A program made the translations under genes and the position numbers. A model generated the notes under the pieces. The model had not been told where the DNA came from. It worked only from the letters and a program-made list of their open reading frames with translations, and made no database searches. DNA of 64,000 nucleotides from Vespula vulgaris (taxonomy: Eukaryota; Arthropoda; Insecta; Hymenoptera; Vespidae): the NCBI RefSeq assembly GCF_905475345.1, contig NC_066597.1, positions 5,427,001-5,491,000 on the forward strand. The letters run 5' to 3'. Positions 23,401 to 33,610 of this stretch are shown piece by piece. How positions within the stretch are numbered: position 1 is the stretch's first letter; every line of letters begins with the position of its first letter.

Positions 23401-25974
23401 TATACAAGTGTTTGAACTTTCTCGTTGATGAAACGAAAACGTTAAAATCCTTGTCTCTAGGAAAAACAGTATCTCTGTCCGTAACATTCTTCAGTGTTAT
23501 AAATGATAAAGTGTCATTAAACCTTCGTCGACGGTCAAAGGCACGTTCCATTAATCGAGCCACGGGTCATGTCAATACGATTAGTCTATCTGGTTTATCC
23601 GGAATGCTTTATAAGATTACATTGTATGAAAAAAAAATACAAATTTTCTAAAGTTTATCTTATGTACATTCCATTTATATTGCATATAGATAGATATCAA
23701 AATAGTAAAATGACTTTTGATTTTATGATTACGCGCTTCGTTTGGTATCGTTAATGTAATAGAAATTTTCCTAAGCTCCCATTTAATCGTAGCGATGAAC
23801 TTTTGACGTCGAATAAAAAATTCGTATGGATATTATACTCTCTGGTTGAAACTAATATTGTGATTTACTTGGTAGTAAAAAAAGATCGAAAATGCTCAAT
23901 TTTTCCGTCGGGGATAATGACGAGCGAACCAAATTCTGTGTTAATACGCGTACCATGTTTCACCAGATCGGAAGATGGTTTCGTTGTCTTTACAGGAAGT
24001 TTCAACGAGGTGTAAATATTTTTAAACGTAAGCTTTATTTATCTTAACAGATTATTTAAAAATATACAATTCTTTGCGGAGGATCAATGCATCTATGCGT
24101 TCGAGAAAATCAATCGATGGGATTGAAATATTCATATATGCATTCGATGAATTTTTAGCTTACGCTTTCTCGACAAGAACAGAATATTATATACAATATA
24201 TAACAACCATGAATTGCATTAATGACATAGTTATACATTGAATCGGTACGGTATACACTCCCAAGAATAGTGAGTTGGTAATTTCAAATGATTATCGTTG
24301 CAGTGACTCGACTCCACAGAGCACTCGAATCGTTTCGTTTGCAAAGGATTAACTACAGAAATATTTTTTAAACTAAAAGATCTCTGTATTTTTTGTGTTA
24401 TATTAAGTCCATGTTTTTTTTTTTTTTTTAATTTTCAGCACCACCGCGATTACAAGCTCTAAGGAATCGCGATGTGAGTGGTACTGGTTCAACAATAAGA
24501 TCGTACGCCCTTCAATTAGCAGCCGACAAAACAACCACATTCTCCCAAAATATCGACAATTTCATTCAATGCACGAAGGAAGGCAAGGAAGCGAGCCCTC
24601 ATGTGGTCATGAGGAACATGCGACAATTTATGTCGGGAATGAAGAATTATTTGGTGAAGCATGGGGAAAGAGAGTTCGAAAAGGAAGTCGAGAAAGAGAG
24701 ATTAAAGCTAAAACCGAACGAATTTTTGAATCTTGATGCTATTCTGGAAGGTGTGATGATGGGTCTCGTTGTACGGCCACTCAGAGAGCATGTTTATAGG
24801 CTCTTCGTTGATCATTATGCTAGCAACGGCTCTCTTCAAACACTCGCTGAAAGTATTCAACATGCCCAGGGTAAACACGTTCAAGATCTCGGTGTTCGAG
24901 TTAGTATATTTTTCGATTATTGATCATTTATAGATCTCATAGTTTTTAATAGTTACTATGTTATAGAATGGATGTTAAAATGACTTGTTATTATATTCAA
25001 TAGCCAAAAATTATACCTCCGTCGGAATCAAGTCTGGAACGTATATTGAAGTACCTCGAGCGATTACAGAAAGCAGATTCCCCATTGGATAAGTTGGAGA
25101 ATTTATTAGCTGCAATATCTGCAATATTTAACTCTGTAAATATAAGAAAAATAATTAAGTTAAGGTGACTTAATTATCATAAATATTAAATCTTATAATT
25201 ATTTTCATAGGTAAAACATGCCAATTCCGGAAGGCATGTGACACTAGGCGCAGACGATCTTTTACCTCTTCTCGTCTGGGTATTGGTTCGTGGTAAGGTC
25301 GTTGATGCCGAAGTTGAAGCCGAGTATATGTGGGGCCTCCTCCATCCTTCTCTTCTTACTGGAGAAGGTGGTTATTACTTGACGACGCTCTCTAGTGCGG
25401 TGCACGTGTTGAAGACTTTTAAATCCAGTCACGGAACAATGTCCACATTAAACGTGAGGAATTACGAACCGTAGACTTTAATTTCAAAGAAAACTGTCAT
25501 TAAGAATATTAATTTGTTTGATTTAAAAATTATATTAAAAAATGTTTATCTTTTAGGGCTGTGGAACGCCAGACTGTTCTTCCGTTCTACGTATTCTTGT
25601 ACCAGATGAATTGCATGGTTCTTTGAATACTAGAACGTTACCAGTGCGGCCGAATATGAATACCAGAGATATTTGTCGCATTCTTGCACACAAAATAAGA
25701 TGCACCAACCCTCAGGATTATGGTCTTTTCAAATTGGTGCAAGGAGAAGGTATTGTACCGTTTAATTTATTAGTACTATTATTCATACTATTCGTATTAA
25801 AACAGGACCCTGATTAGTGATTGCAATTAACAATATTCGTTGTATACATGTATTGTATTTTACTTTTTAGAAACGCTGTTAGGCGATCATGAATGCCCGC
25901 AAGAGCTCTCTCACTGCCTTTTTGCCTATAAACGAATCGATGCGAAGATAGCCTGGCCGAAAACCAGTTCTTGA
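10774..25974 (+). CDS. spri: sprint / RIN-family Ras effector and Rab5 GEF (15 exons, 5' incomplete)
   Basis: Exons: 10774-10897, 12782-12973, 16748-16932, 17230-17405, 17481-17576, 17747-18333, 19191-19896, 19983-20453, 20526-20670, 20756-20985, 24439-24899, 25004-25135, 25211-25453, 25557-25749, 25871-25974. All introns are GT-AG and the phases agree throughout, giving about 1,348 residues ending at TGA 25972-25974. Domains: SH2 near residues 72-168, with the phosphotyrosine-binding Arg in FVVRQS (R111); a Ser/Thr/Pro-rich linker with PPPPPPRW at 415-422; VPS9 about 1000-1245, including GADDLLPLLVWVL (D1184/D1185) and GGYYLTTL (Y1224/Y1225), the conserved Asp and Tyr of Rab5 exchange factors; Ras-association about 1260-1345. 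RIN proteins couple active Ras and tyrosine-kinase signals to Rab5 activation on early endosomes. Drosophila sprint acts in guidance-receptor endocytosis. The first exon begins inside a codon and has no in-frame ATG, so the N-terminus lies in an upstream exon not identified here. Confidence 0.93.
10898..12781 (+). other. spri: sprint intron (1.9 kb)
   Basis: It starts with a (GA)n tract (10,905-10,962). A GC-richer patch at 11,300-11,540 has homeodomain-like motifs, and a (TG)n(TA)n microsatellite lies at 11,765-11,872. A 100-codon minus-strand frame at 12,359-12,661 lies in a GC-richer patch and is not a recognised protein. Confidence 0.85.
11765..11872. repeat. (TG)n(TA)n microsatellite
   Basis: GT units run into about 21 TA units inside the sprint intron. 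Confidence 0.95.
12782..12973 (+). CDS. spri: sprint exon: acidic/Ser linker and start of SH2
   Basis: 64 codons in phase 0. A Ser/Gly/Glu-rich stretch is followed by ITLIERLIRSHPIWFLPGIQ, the characteristic opening of the RIN-type SH2 domain, ending at LLQGKEEG. Acceptor TTTTCAG; donor GGG/GTGAGT. Confidence 0.95.
12974..16747 (+). other. spri: sprint intron (3.8 kb)
   Basis: Holds a perfect 18-bp palindrome at 14,033-14,050, a (CTCC)n/(CT)n tract at 14,336-14,415, a CG-alternating run near 15,203-15,222 and GC-richer patches near 13,400-13,620 and 15,660-16,420. Short frames in it show no recognisable protein. Confidence 0.85.
14336..14415. repeat. (CTCC)n/(CT)n microsatellite
   Basis: Four CTCC units followed by a pure (CT)n run, intronic. 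Confidence 0.95.
16748..16932 (+). CDS. spri: sprint exon: SH2 core
   Basis: Acceptor TTTCATAG; donor GCTG/GTGAGT. It begins NFVVRQSSQSD, which contains the SH2 beta-B arginine that binds phosphotyrosine. It continues through GPYIEHYLI and NIPSLIAHYSQC, typical later SH2 strands. It ends two bases into a Cys codon completed by the next exon. Confidence 0.96.
17230..17405 (+). CDS. spri: sprint exon: end of SH2 and following linker
   Basis: One base completes Cys, then DELPVQLTLPRAMREAKNRQ, the conserved junction after the RIN SH2 domain. A Ser/Asn-rich tail follows (SSSSNTSSLSSFHG). Ends in phase 1. Confidence 0.95.
17481..17576 (+). CDS. spri: sprint exon: Asn-rich linker
   Basis: Short exon of 31 codons plus split codons. 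An Asn run (NNNHNNNNNN) is encoded by an imperfect AAT/AAC tract, then TPTTESIVLNLAPISS. Acceptor TTTCAG and donor CAC/GTAAGA keep phase with both neighbours. Confidence 0.85.
17747..18333 (+). CDS. spri: sprint exon: Ser/Pro-rich linker with SH3-ligand motif
   Basis: 195 codons of low-complexity linker with several SP/TP sites, plausible proline-directed kinase targets. PPPPPPRWAKPG near its end resembles an SH3-binding motif of RIN proteins, which bind amphiphysin-type SH3 domains. Ends in phase 0 at CAG/GTGAGT. Confidence 0.92.
18334..19190 (+). other. spri: sprint intron (0.86 kb)
   Basis: AT-rich; no gene or notable repeat seen. Confidence 0.85.
19191..19896 (+). CDS. spri: sprint exon: long Ser/Pro and Arg/Asn-rich linker
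   Basis: 235 codons. Repeated LSP/SPT motifs are followed by a basic patch (SKSKRRRDREARK), then an acidic YEDIW segment and several NDRL/NERF-type short repeats (NDRLARNE, NDRLIGQE, REDRLMGN, VRNERFILRN). Acceptor TTCTTCAG; donor TTT/GTAAGT. Confidence 0.92.
19983..20453 (+). CDS. spri: sprint exon: linker before the RIN-homology region
   Basis: 156 codons with SP/TP sites, the basic block IPRRRSKNN, the acidic stretch DWEETEETED and the aromatic end WAVDSSWEFIG. Phase joins both neighbours. Confidence 0.92.
20526..20670 (+). CDS. spri: sprint exon: acidic segment
   Basis: 47 codons plus split codons. The Asp/Glu-rich DDCEPDYDCDADYDGEN is followed by NTLTVQSIILQR. Good GT-AG borders. Confidence 0.92.
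20756..20985 (+). CDS. spri: sprint exon: linker to VPS9 module
   Basis: 76 codons plus split codons; hydrophilic, including YDPSEWETMLDTDESDVE and a basic end KRNKSFKERLDPLL. The donor T/GTGAGT opens the 3.5-kb intron that separates the SH2/linker half from the VPS9-RA half. Confidence 0.92.
20986..24438 (+). other. spri: sprint intron (3.45 kb)
   Basis: Largely AT-rich. A GC-richer hairpin-containing island at 22,960-23,250 might be an internal promoter. Frames at 21,670-21,909, 23,412-23,651 and 23,803-24,015 lack recognisable homology and splice signals. It ends in a poly-T tract and ATTTTCAG acceptor. Confidence 0.85.
22960..23250 (+). promoter_or_regulatory. GC-richer hairpin-rich island inside the large sprint intron
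   Basis: It contains a 13-bp stem (23136-23148 with 23155-23167, one mismatch, 6-nt loop) and a nearby GTAGTC/GACTAC inverted repeat about 100 bp before it. Position and composition would suit an internal promoter for a short VPS9-RA isoform, but no transcript evidence exists in the sequence itself. Confidence 0.2.
24439..24899 (+). CDS. spri: sprint exon: RIN-homology region and start of VPS9
   Basis: 153 codons. A helical segment (AADKTTTFSQNIDNFIQCTK, MRQFMSGMKNYLVKHGE) leads to NLDAILEGVMMGLVVRPLRE, the helical bundle just before the VPS9 catalytic core. The donor is GTTAGT, weaker than the others, but the next exon continues in frame. Confidence 0.95.
25004..25135 (+). CDS. spri: sprint exon: VPS9 domain
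   Basis: 44 codons. SSLERILKYLERLQKADSPL and KLENLLAAISAIFNS are helices of the Rab5-GEF VPS9 fold. Both borders are phase 0. Confidence 0.96.
25211..25453 (+). CDS. spri: sprint exon: VPS9 catalytic core
   Basis: 81 codons in phase 0. GADDLLPLLVWVLVRGKV and GEGGYYLTTLSSAVHVLK hold the conserved Asp and Tyr that contact Rab5 switch regions in VPS9 exchange factors, so catalytic activity is predicted. Confidence 0.97.
25557..25749 (+). CDS. spri: sprint exon: Ras-association domain
   Basis: 64 codons. VLRILVPDELHGSLNTRTLP and the following helix RDICRILAHKIRC fit a ubiquitin-fold RA domain that binds GTP-Ras. Ends in phase 1 at GAAG/GTATTG. Confidence 0.95.
25871..25974 (+). CDS. spri: sprint terminal exon
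   Basis: Acceptor TTTTTAG. It completes Glu, then TLLGDHECPQEL and AYKRIDAKIAWP close the RA domain, with stop TGA at 25972-25974. Confidence 0.95.
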
Positions 25975-27033
25975 ACGTCGCAAAACAGCGTATTTTTTAT
26001 TAAACTAAATTAGATTTGTATCATTCTCGTGTTGTTCGTAAGTTTGTGACACATTGTCATTCTATAATTATTCTACTTTGACTGAACTATCTAATAGGAA
26101 ACGTCTATGAAACTGGTGTGTCAATCCATGTAACCGATTGTATCTTATATACATTTCGTGTTATTGCGAATAGTATTGTTCTATCAGATCTGTACAACGT
26201 TTTTTCTCAATCAGAATTTTTTAAAGATCTTTTTAATTACAATCTATGCATACAAGAATTTTATTCCACGAAGGCATTGTTACACGCTTAGTTTCCTTTT
26301 AAAGCACCCATTTAACCTTCCACGAACAATAAAAAGCTTTATAAAGATCTATATCTTATCTTCAAAATACTTGCCATTTTAGTACTCGTAGTACTTTTTG
26401 ATCATAAAAATTCTAAAATAATGGTATATCTCATAAACTTGTAAAGAGATAAAGCATTCGACAATATGACTTATTTTTCTTTTCAATTGTTAACATTTTT
26501 ACTGAAAGATGTTTTCCTTGTTAAGACACATGTGTAAAATTCACAACCAGGTAGTTGAAAATATTTCAAGCAGGTGCTACTTTTTAAAAAGTTAGCTGTA
26601 TCAAACGTACTGCGCTATTTAAAACTAAATCTTATACGGAAAGTGTAAGATAATAACATCATTCACAAATCGATGTCAAAAAATAAAGATTAAATATCGC
26701 GTATGTTCTACTTTTCCATTCGTATATATAATGTATTAGTGAAAACCATATTATTCAGTATTTAATATTTCGTAAACATCTACATGAACGACATTACTAA
26801 TACGATTATATTCTTTTAGATGAGCAGAGTGGGATTCGAATTAAGAGAACCATGTTGTTCGTAATAAAATTGTGTAGAGTATGGAACAAAAAAATAGTTT
26901 TTCAAAATAAATATTTATTTCGACGTATATAAATTAAAAGTAGAATTAGAATCAAGTATACTTAATTCCCTTTTCCCTATAGAAAGTACGTCATTGTGTG
27001 TATTGATTAAGGACATGGCATGGTTGCAATAAA
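25975..27033 (+). other. Probable sprint 3' UTR and downstream DNA
   Basis: AT-rich sequence with AATAAA hexamers at 26328-26333, 26682-26687, 26863-26868 and 27028-27033. Which one is used cannot be read from sequence. A short frame at 26,158-26,382 has no recognisable protein. Confidence 0.5.
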
Positions 27034-27904
27034 ATTAACAAAAAAAAAAGAAGATACAACGATAGATCTATGGTCTCTATGGTCGAAACCAACTTTGCGA
27101 AGGGAGTACTATACATTTTCTATAATTGATTAAATTGTAGGTTCTTGATACAAATTATAGAATAGAGCACAAAAGACTAGTTTAGACTCTATTTTAAGTA
27201 CTTTTTATGACACATGGTGAATTACTAGATAAGCAATTTGTATTTTAGGTAATGTTCGTATATTTATTGGAAGTTGTATACATATTTTTCAACATTTTTC
27301 GAATGTTTCTTTAAGCATGCATTTTTTTAGAATTTGCTCGACTGATTTGGGCATCGATTATAGGCTGTGCGATGTTATTAAGACTTGACGTGAAAACAAC
27401 ATTGATAATAGACAACGATGTGCATTTCAAATATAATTACCATTAAATAAAAAATAAGATAAAAATGTGTATCACGAAATCACCGATATCCTAAATCTAA
27501 AAGCATTACTTGTAAATCCTGTACGAATCAGTGGAGCACTTATTATCCTGTGGGAGACAGTACTCGATATATGTAGTATTAGTAATTATATGTACATTTC
27601 TTCTCCTCTAATTTATTAAAAGCGTTTTTAATACATGTATATGTATGTATATTCGTTTATACACGTTATACGCGTATATTCGTGTATATTTAAGACATGT
27701 ATGATAAATATTCGTTGCATAGACGTGCTTTTATTCGTTTTCTTAATATGATTAACTATAATGTCAATGCTTCTAATTATGCTAGTCAAGCCAATACAAA
27801 TCTAAAGTTTGTAAAAGGATCTTTAAATGTAATTTTTCAGATAGATTAATCTGTTGAAAACTATCCTTCTCTTTGCGATTATTAATATTATTAATATTAT
27901 TAAT

Positions 27905-27937
<33 letters not shown>

Positions 27938-27959
27938 GTCGTCGTCATCATCATCATCA

Positions 27960-27999
<40 letters not shown>

Positions 28000-28080
28000 C
28001 ATCATCACATCTGTAATATGTAACTTTATGCTCAATAAACATTTTTCTATAATTCCAATTGATGGGAAATACACGTGAAA
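27034..28080. other. AT-rich intergenic DNA with (ATT/ATC)n microsatellite
   Basis: Only the trinucleotide repeat at 27,888-28,007 stands out. Confidence 0.6.
27888..28007. repeat. (TTA)n(TCA)n(TTA)n trinucleotide repeat
   Basis: ATT, then ATC with GTC variants, then ATT units. It encodes spurious poly-Ile/Asp/Met frames. Confidence 0.97.
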
Positions 28081-28120
28081 GACATTATTTCGAGAAGAAT
28101 ATTTTATTCATTTTTCCACA

Positions 28121-28237
28121 GATGTACAATGCTTAATGGCAAAAGAATTTGATAAATTCTGCGAGAAACATAACGAAACTTATGCGCGAAAATGTGATAC
28201 AGATTTATTAAGTTTCTTCCTGAAAGATAAAGAGTAA
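28121..28237 (+). CDS. Orphan exon-like reading frame (possible terminal exon)
   Basis: The acceptor-like TTTTTCCACAG is followed by a 38-codon frame ending in TAA (28235-28237). It has a protein-like composition (KEFDKFCEKHNETYARKCD) unlike the AT-rich surroundings. I do not recognise the product. Its entry phase matches the phase-1 donors of sprint, including the one at 25,749, so it could be an alternative last exon, though that would break the RA domain. It could equally be the 3' end of another small gene, a decayed fragment or chance. Confidence 0.25.
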   Translation, partial: DVQCLMAKEFDKFCEKHNETYARKCDTDLLSFFLKDKE

Positions 28238-29488
28238 TAATTAAGATAGAATTGAAGACAATTAAGTTCTAATCGATAATATAATATAATTGTATCGACT
28301 GTCAATAACATAGTATATCTATATAAAACATAGATCAATATTCGTAAGTGAGAAATCGGTTATCTTTTGTATTTCGATCGATACAGATCTTAGCTTCTCT
28401 TTTATACTCGTTCGCTTTAATAATTTATATTTTCAACTATTTTAAATGCATTTAAACAATGTATGGAGTACAATATGAAGTATAATGGAGTATAATTATA
28501 TGGAGTATAATTAACTAATATTTAAAGAATGATATATTTGTTTAAACATTACATAGCTCTTTCCCTCTCTCTCTTTCTCTCTCGTAACTACATAAAATAA
28601 AATATTAATTTAATATTTCAATATACATGAATTTCGAACTCGTGACATTTACCTATCTGTAATGTCAACAAAAACAAATGCTCGACTGACTTTCAAAGTT
28701 ATTATTGTGTCGAAATTTTTTTTAATTCCAGTAAGAAAACATCGAAGTTTTTCATATGGCTAAGCTTAAATAATTCATGTTCTCAATTATTTCTTTTTAT
28801 ATTTATTTAAACTATATTTTATTTTAATTATATTTATTTAAACAATGTATAATGTACAAGGAAACAAATAATGGCACGACGCGAATTGTTTGATCGTCTT
28901 GTCAGTAAGAACAATGCTTTTTGTGTTCAGTAGCTATTAATACGACAGACGCGAGAATGACGTAGGTATTTTACAGTTTTTTGAACATGCGTGCAACGAA
29001 GAACATACACCTAATTTGAATGTAGCAATGAATACCACCAGTGCAGGACAAGGCACCTACCTTATCCGCGGAGAGTCGTACGTTTGTGTTTATCGGTTCA
29101 TAATTTCATGTAATTGACATATTTTTTTATTTTTTTAGTTTTAATATATATGTACACTTTTTTTATTTTTAATATGTACTTTTTTCCAATGTATCAATCG
29201 ATTACTTAAGCCGTGTTTTCTAAAGCATATTATACTTAAACCGTGACAACAATCTTATAAAAGGGACATTGATAAAAAATAAAATTGATGATTACATTTC
29301 ATTTTTTTTCCTTCATATTTTTCGACTTTATTTATATATATTATATTTTCCTTTTTTTTGCATGATTATAAAATATTTATGGCAATTCTGATGGTTTGTA
29401 TATTCATTGTTGCATAAATACCTTTCTAAAAATCATCTTTCTCTCCCTCTCTCTCTCCCTCCCCCCCTCTCTCCCCCTCTCTCTGTCC

Positions 29489-29539
<51 letters not shown>

Positions 29540-32500
29540 TTATCTTTTCACCTTTTTTCTCTATTCCTTCTTAATTTCTCTGTAACTCGTTGATTGTCGA
29601 AATCTCTTTGTCCTTTCTCCAATCCCAGTTGATCGCATTATTCACGTGATCCACTCATCATCCAATTATCTGCATCCTCACCATCCCCATCTCTTGTGAT
29701 GTTCCTCCTGTTTCCGCTTTCTTTCTTATCTTCTTTCGATCACGTTCTTCAATACTGTAAGCACGTACATTAGTTCCTCAAATACATATTCTTTTTATAG
29801 CACCTAAAGGCTAAGTTCAAGGTAAGATATAATTTAGTGCGTACTATCTATTATTATAAACTTTTATGTAGTATCATAACTATTAACTCTACCTTTAATT
29901 CTTTCCTAGTTTTCTTTCTTTTGACTATTTAAGTTTATAAGATCTAATAAGAAGAGATATAATAATGCTTAAATTATGTAGTTTTCATTATATTCCTAAA
30001 GTAAATTCTTTTCGTACATGATTCATTGTTTTCTTTCGTGCATCAGCTTTCGGTTTATATTAGCGTTTTTCAAATAATCATATATCACAACAATATATCA
30101 TATAACAATCGTTTCGTTTTATGTTTTTGAATATTAGGTTGAGAATTTACGTATTAATCAGTAGCGTATTTAAGATAGTCCAGTGAACATGGACGGCATT
30201 ATTATTTGACTTTGCTGGTGAAACACAACATCATTTTGTCTATCAGTTAAGCACGGATGCCGTTAAATTCAGATAACTAGTATATTTTTCTAATGTTTTC
30301 TCTTTCAATGTATCAATTGATTGTCGAACATTTTCACATGTAAATATTCAGCGAGTCGACGAATTATCGTATTTAAAATATATTCGCAAAAATAAAATTG
30401 ATTATTGCCTCATTCCTCTTTTTTGAATTTTTTAATCTTATTTACATGACATCGGCATTTCTTTCGAATGATATTTTTATTAATAATTCATTATTAATTA
30501 ATCGTCATTTATTGTATTTCGTATCATATTCGGTTTTTATACCATATGTATATATGTTTGTTGAGATATTCTCTATACATATTCATGTGCACATGCTCGT
30601 TACCACATGTTCGTACACACATGCTCTTACACACATAGTCGTTACACACATGCTCATTTACACACGTTTGTTTATATACACGTGCACGTTTACACGCACA
30701 TATTCGTTTATGAAGAATTTGTCCTCTACTAATGGATTTTCATTTTTTAGATTTCCAAGAATACAGAATGAAAAAGCATTCTGAAAAACCAACACAGAAT
30801 ATGCCGGCCTTTTTTCTTATACGTTCTTTTTCTTCGCCACGTATAGTTATATTTATTATTGTTTTTAAAGACAAAATGAGATTTAGAAAGAAAAGGAGAG
30901 AGAGAAAGATAGCATTCGGTGTGTAAATAATCGCAGGACTGCAAATTTCTAAGAAATTCCTCGTCCGATAAAGATTGTTGAATGTTCGAGCTCATTCAAG
31001 CATAATATAATAGGCTTGTTCAACGATAATATAAGTATCTCTACGCAACTAAGAAGAAACATTAATTAACTTTGTTTCTCTGAAAAGTATATTATGATGG
31101 AATATTTTAATTCTAATTTGATCTTTATTTTTTTAATATTATAGAAAGTTTATCATTACACGAGAAAGTATAGAAATTTATATATACTTTGTAATTCGGT
31201 TTATACTGTAATTCGGTTATATAACTTCGGCAATTATTATTTTATTTTGATAATTTATAACATTTTTATTAGCTATTGGGTTTTTGTATGCAGCAACTTC
31301 CAAATAATAAGACCCGGGCAATTGATATTGGATGAGATGTATCTTAGAGTATAAGCAACCACTACCAAGTCAATGATTACATACTTGGATACATATCGAA
31401 AAATGTTTTTCATTTAGCTTTAAATAATTTTACTACATTAAACTTCAGATATTAATTATCATAACTTTAAATAAAATTGAAATCAATATATAAATTCGCA
31501 AAGTAGTCAATGTTAATGCTTATTCTTCAACATTCCTGGTGCAGGATGATGTTTATCATGCGAAGAATCAATAATGGTTTCAGTTAGTAAACTTATTTTT
31601 TAAATGCTTCCTCAATAATTACAGCGGTTTTCGTATTGTAACAATAGTATCAATAATTTCTTTTTTGTTTTTTTTCCCAGCTGAAATAAAAGAAAACATC
31701 CTATATTATTCTCAGGCAAGATATTCATGGTACAAGAATTTAAGTAAGTAAAGTTTTTCTATTAAACATTTTCTCAATAATTGATTGATTTTTTATTATA
31801 AAGCTAAGCAATGAATGAACTGATCGAGCAATGAATAAATTGTTTCACTAACATAAAAACAAAAACATTGCAAAATAGAAACAATATTGTTCGTTAATTT
31901 AATTTGTTCACGCTTTTCGATGTGAAGTTCTTTTAATGCTCAATCACGGACGACATGTTTAATCGGGGACGAAAGATTTGAATCGGTATGAGTTATTGAT
32001 TTTTTAGATAAATTATTGACGAGCATGACAGTGAGTAATTGCTTTTTTGAATTTACTTGCAAGTATGCCACTCTTAATTGTGTGAGTACATGCTTATTTT
32101 TACTAGTCTAGGATAGATCTTCTTTTATTTATTCGAGTCGTTTAATTAACAGTACGATTAATAAGCACTTTTCTGTTATTTTCTGCATTTTCTGCACCTT
32201 TTTCGAAATATTATTTATAAAATTGGATATTCCTCTACTTCATCAAAAAAATATGTGATGTGATTTAATTGTGATTTACTTAGATACATTGATATCGATT
32301 TATCCAAAAATGAAGAATACGAATTTATCAAAAAATGAAGGATAGATTTTGGAAAACAAGTAGTGGATTATGGCCTTGTTTTTTAATTAGAAAACCATTT
32401 GTTGAAAAGATTCGTTTGTAGTTTAATTATTATTGCATGAAAAAGTAATTAAGTATTCCATAAATTTTGTTGATAAAAATCTTCATAGAGTCATCTCTAA

Positions 32501-32540
32501 AGGGAAAATTTGAGTAGAATCATTGCTAAAATATCAAAAA
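28238..32540. other. AT-rich intergenic DNA
   Basis: No supportable gene. It includes a GC-richer patch at 28,870-29,100, CT microsatellites at 28,561-28,583 and 29,440-29,535, and a run of CACATG/ACACA phrases near 30,580-30,700. The frame at 30,398-30,784 is low-complexity and not recognised. Confidence 0.55.
29440..29535. repeat. (CT)n microsatellite
   Basis: CT/CCCTCT tract followed by pure CT units. Confidence 0.95.
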
Positions 32541-32865
32541 GACTTTATTGCGTTGTATGTGTGAAATTACAAGAGCGCATTACATTGCGCAATTTGCGTT
32601 CGACCAGCAATTTTAGTTTGGACGGAAGATAATCCCCGTCTCTCAGTTGTCAAAGACATAAATTTACTGGTCGTGATGAAAAAGGCCGGTGCAAGACTCG
32701 GAATCTGCCGATTGTTCTCCGCAAAATAACTTTTGCCAAGTTTCCGCAAATTAATGGGAGAATGCAATTTCTTTGAAGGGATCTCGTGGAGCACTTGAAG
32801 GGATGCGTGATAAAGACACTTCGTAAATTTAACTTGTAACGATATATTTGGAATATACAATTGTG
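32540..32865 (-). other. GC-richer unidentified fragment with a 97-codon frame
   Basis: A compositional outlier in AT-rich DNA. On the minus strand, a frame of 97 codons (32,567-32,860) is followed at once by AATAAA (about 32,541-32,547). The frame has no motif I recognise (it ends GRTQIAQCNALL). It directly abuts the LTR-like repeat copy starting near 32,880, so it may be the internal or terminal part of the same mobile element, or a decayed retrocopy. Confidence 0.3.
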
Positions 32866-32879
32866 TAAATATTCGTGTT

Positions 32880-33610
32880 TCGTTATTATGTGTTATTAAT
32901 TGTGCTGGCTACTTCTGATTGAGGGATAACCAGTAATGTTATTAAGATTCGGCTTTCTTAATATTTTCTGTCTGACGTACGTAAATAGAATTAAACTGTG
33001 CTCTGGATGTTTTCGAGTGACACATAGCAGCGATATTAGTAAGATTCGATTATTTTACTGTTTTGAGCTCGAAATGTATAAATTATCTATAATGAAATTT
33101 CTATTTAAAATTATAATTAAATTTCTTGAAGCGATAATGCAATTAGGGAAGAGAAAGAAAGGGAGGAAGTCAAATAAAACTTGCATGGACAGGGAAGGAA
33201 AGATGCTTATTTGTCATAAGCATGTCAAGATAATTCGTTCGAAACGTTTAACTAGTCTTATGTGGGCTTCTTTATCTTGATGATCGTATTGACTCATGAT
33301 TGTCGAATTTATTATATATTTTAAAGATAAGCGTCACATATATTTTGATGACTCTTTTTATTTAGAAGTCTACTTTCTCTATTTATTTATTGCCCGGTTC
33401 AGTATATTCTCGAAATCTACGTGCTAGACTAAAAATGCCTAAGCTCGAACGATGATGATCATGTGTTTTTTATCTATACATTTTCTTAATGAGTGCACAA
33501 CAAATTCTCAAGACCAAATATACGTATGTATTTATTATAGTAACATGTGGCCTTTAAGAGAAAGCACTATGAATCGTTGAGAGTGCGCACACATGCGTCA
33601 ACAAACGTAT
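32880..33610 (-). repeat. LTR-like interspersed repeat, copy 1
   Basis: It shares long diverged blocks, in the same order, with 42,430-43,190 and 59,270-59,830. The clearest shared blocks are one near 33,180-33,290 (ATGCTTATT...CATGT...TTCGTTCGAAA) and the end ATGCGTCAACA. Read on the minus strand it begins TGTTGACGCA, the TG start usual for LTRs. The lower end carries two ~100-bp degenerate subrepeats (GATATTAGTAAGATTCG-type). Its role as the 3' LTR of the Gypsy element at 35.4-38.3 kb is inference. Confidence 0.55.

Noticed and set aside
23803..24015. 70-codon plus frame before the VPS9 exons
   Set aside because: The C-terminal part looks mildly protein-like, but no acceptor or phase-compatible donor was found.
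27782..28078. Poly-Ile, poly-Asp and poly-Met frames
   Set aside because: Translation of the ATT/ATC trinucleotide repeat.
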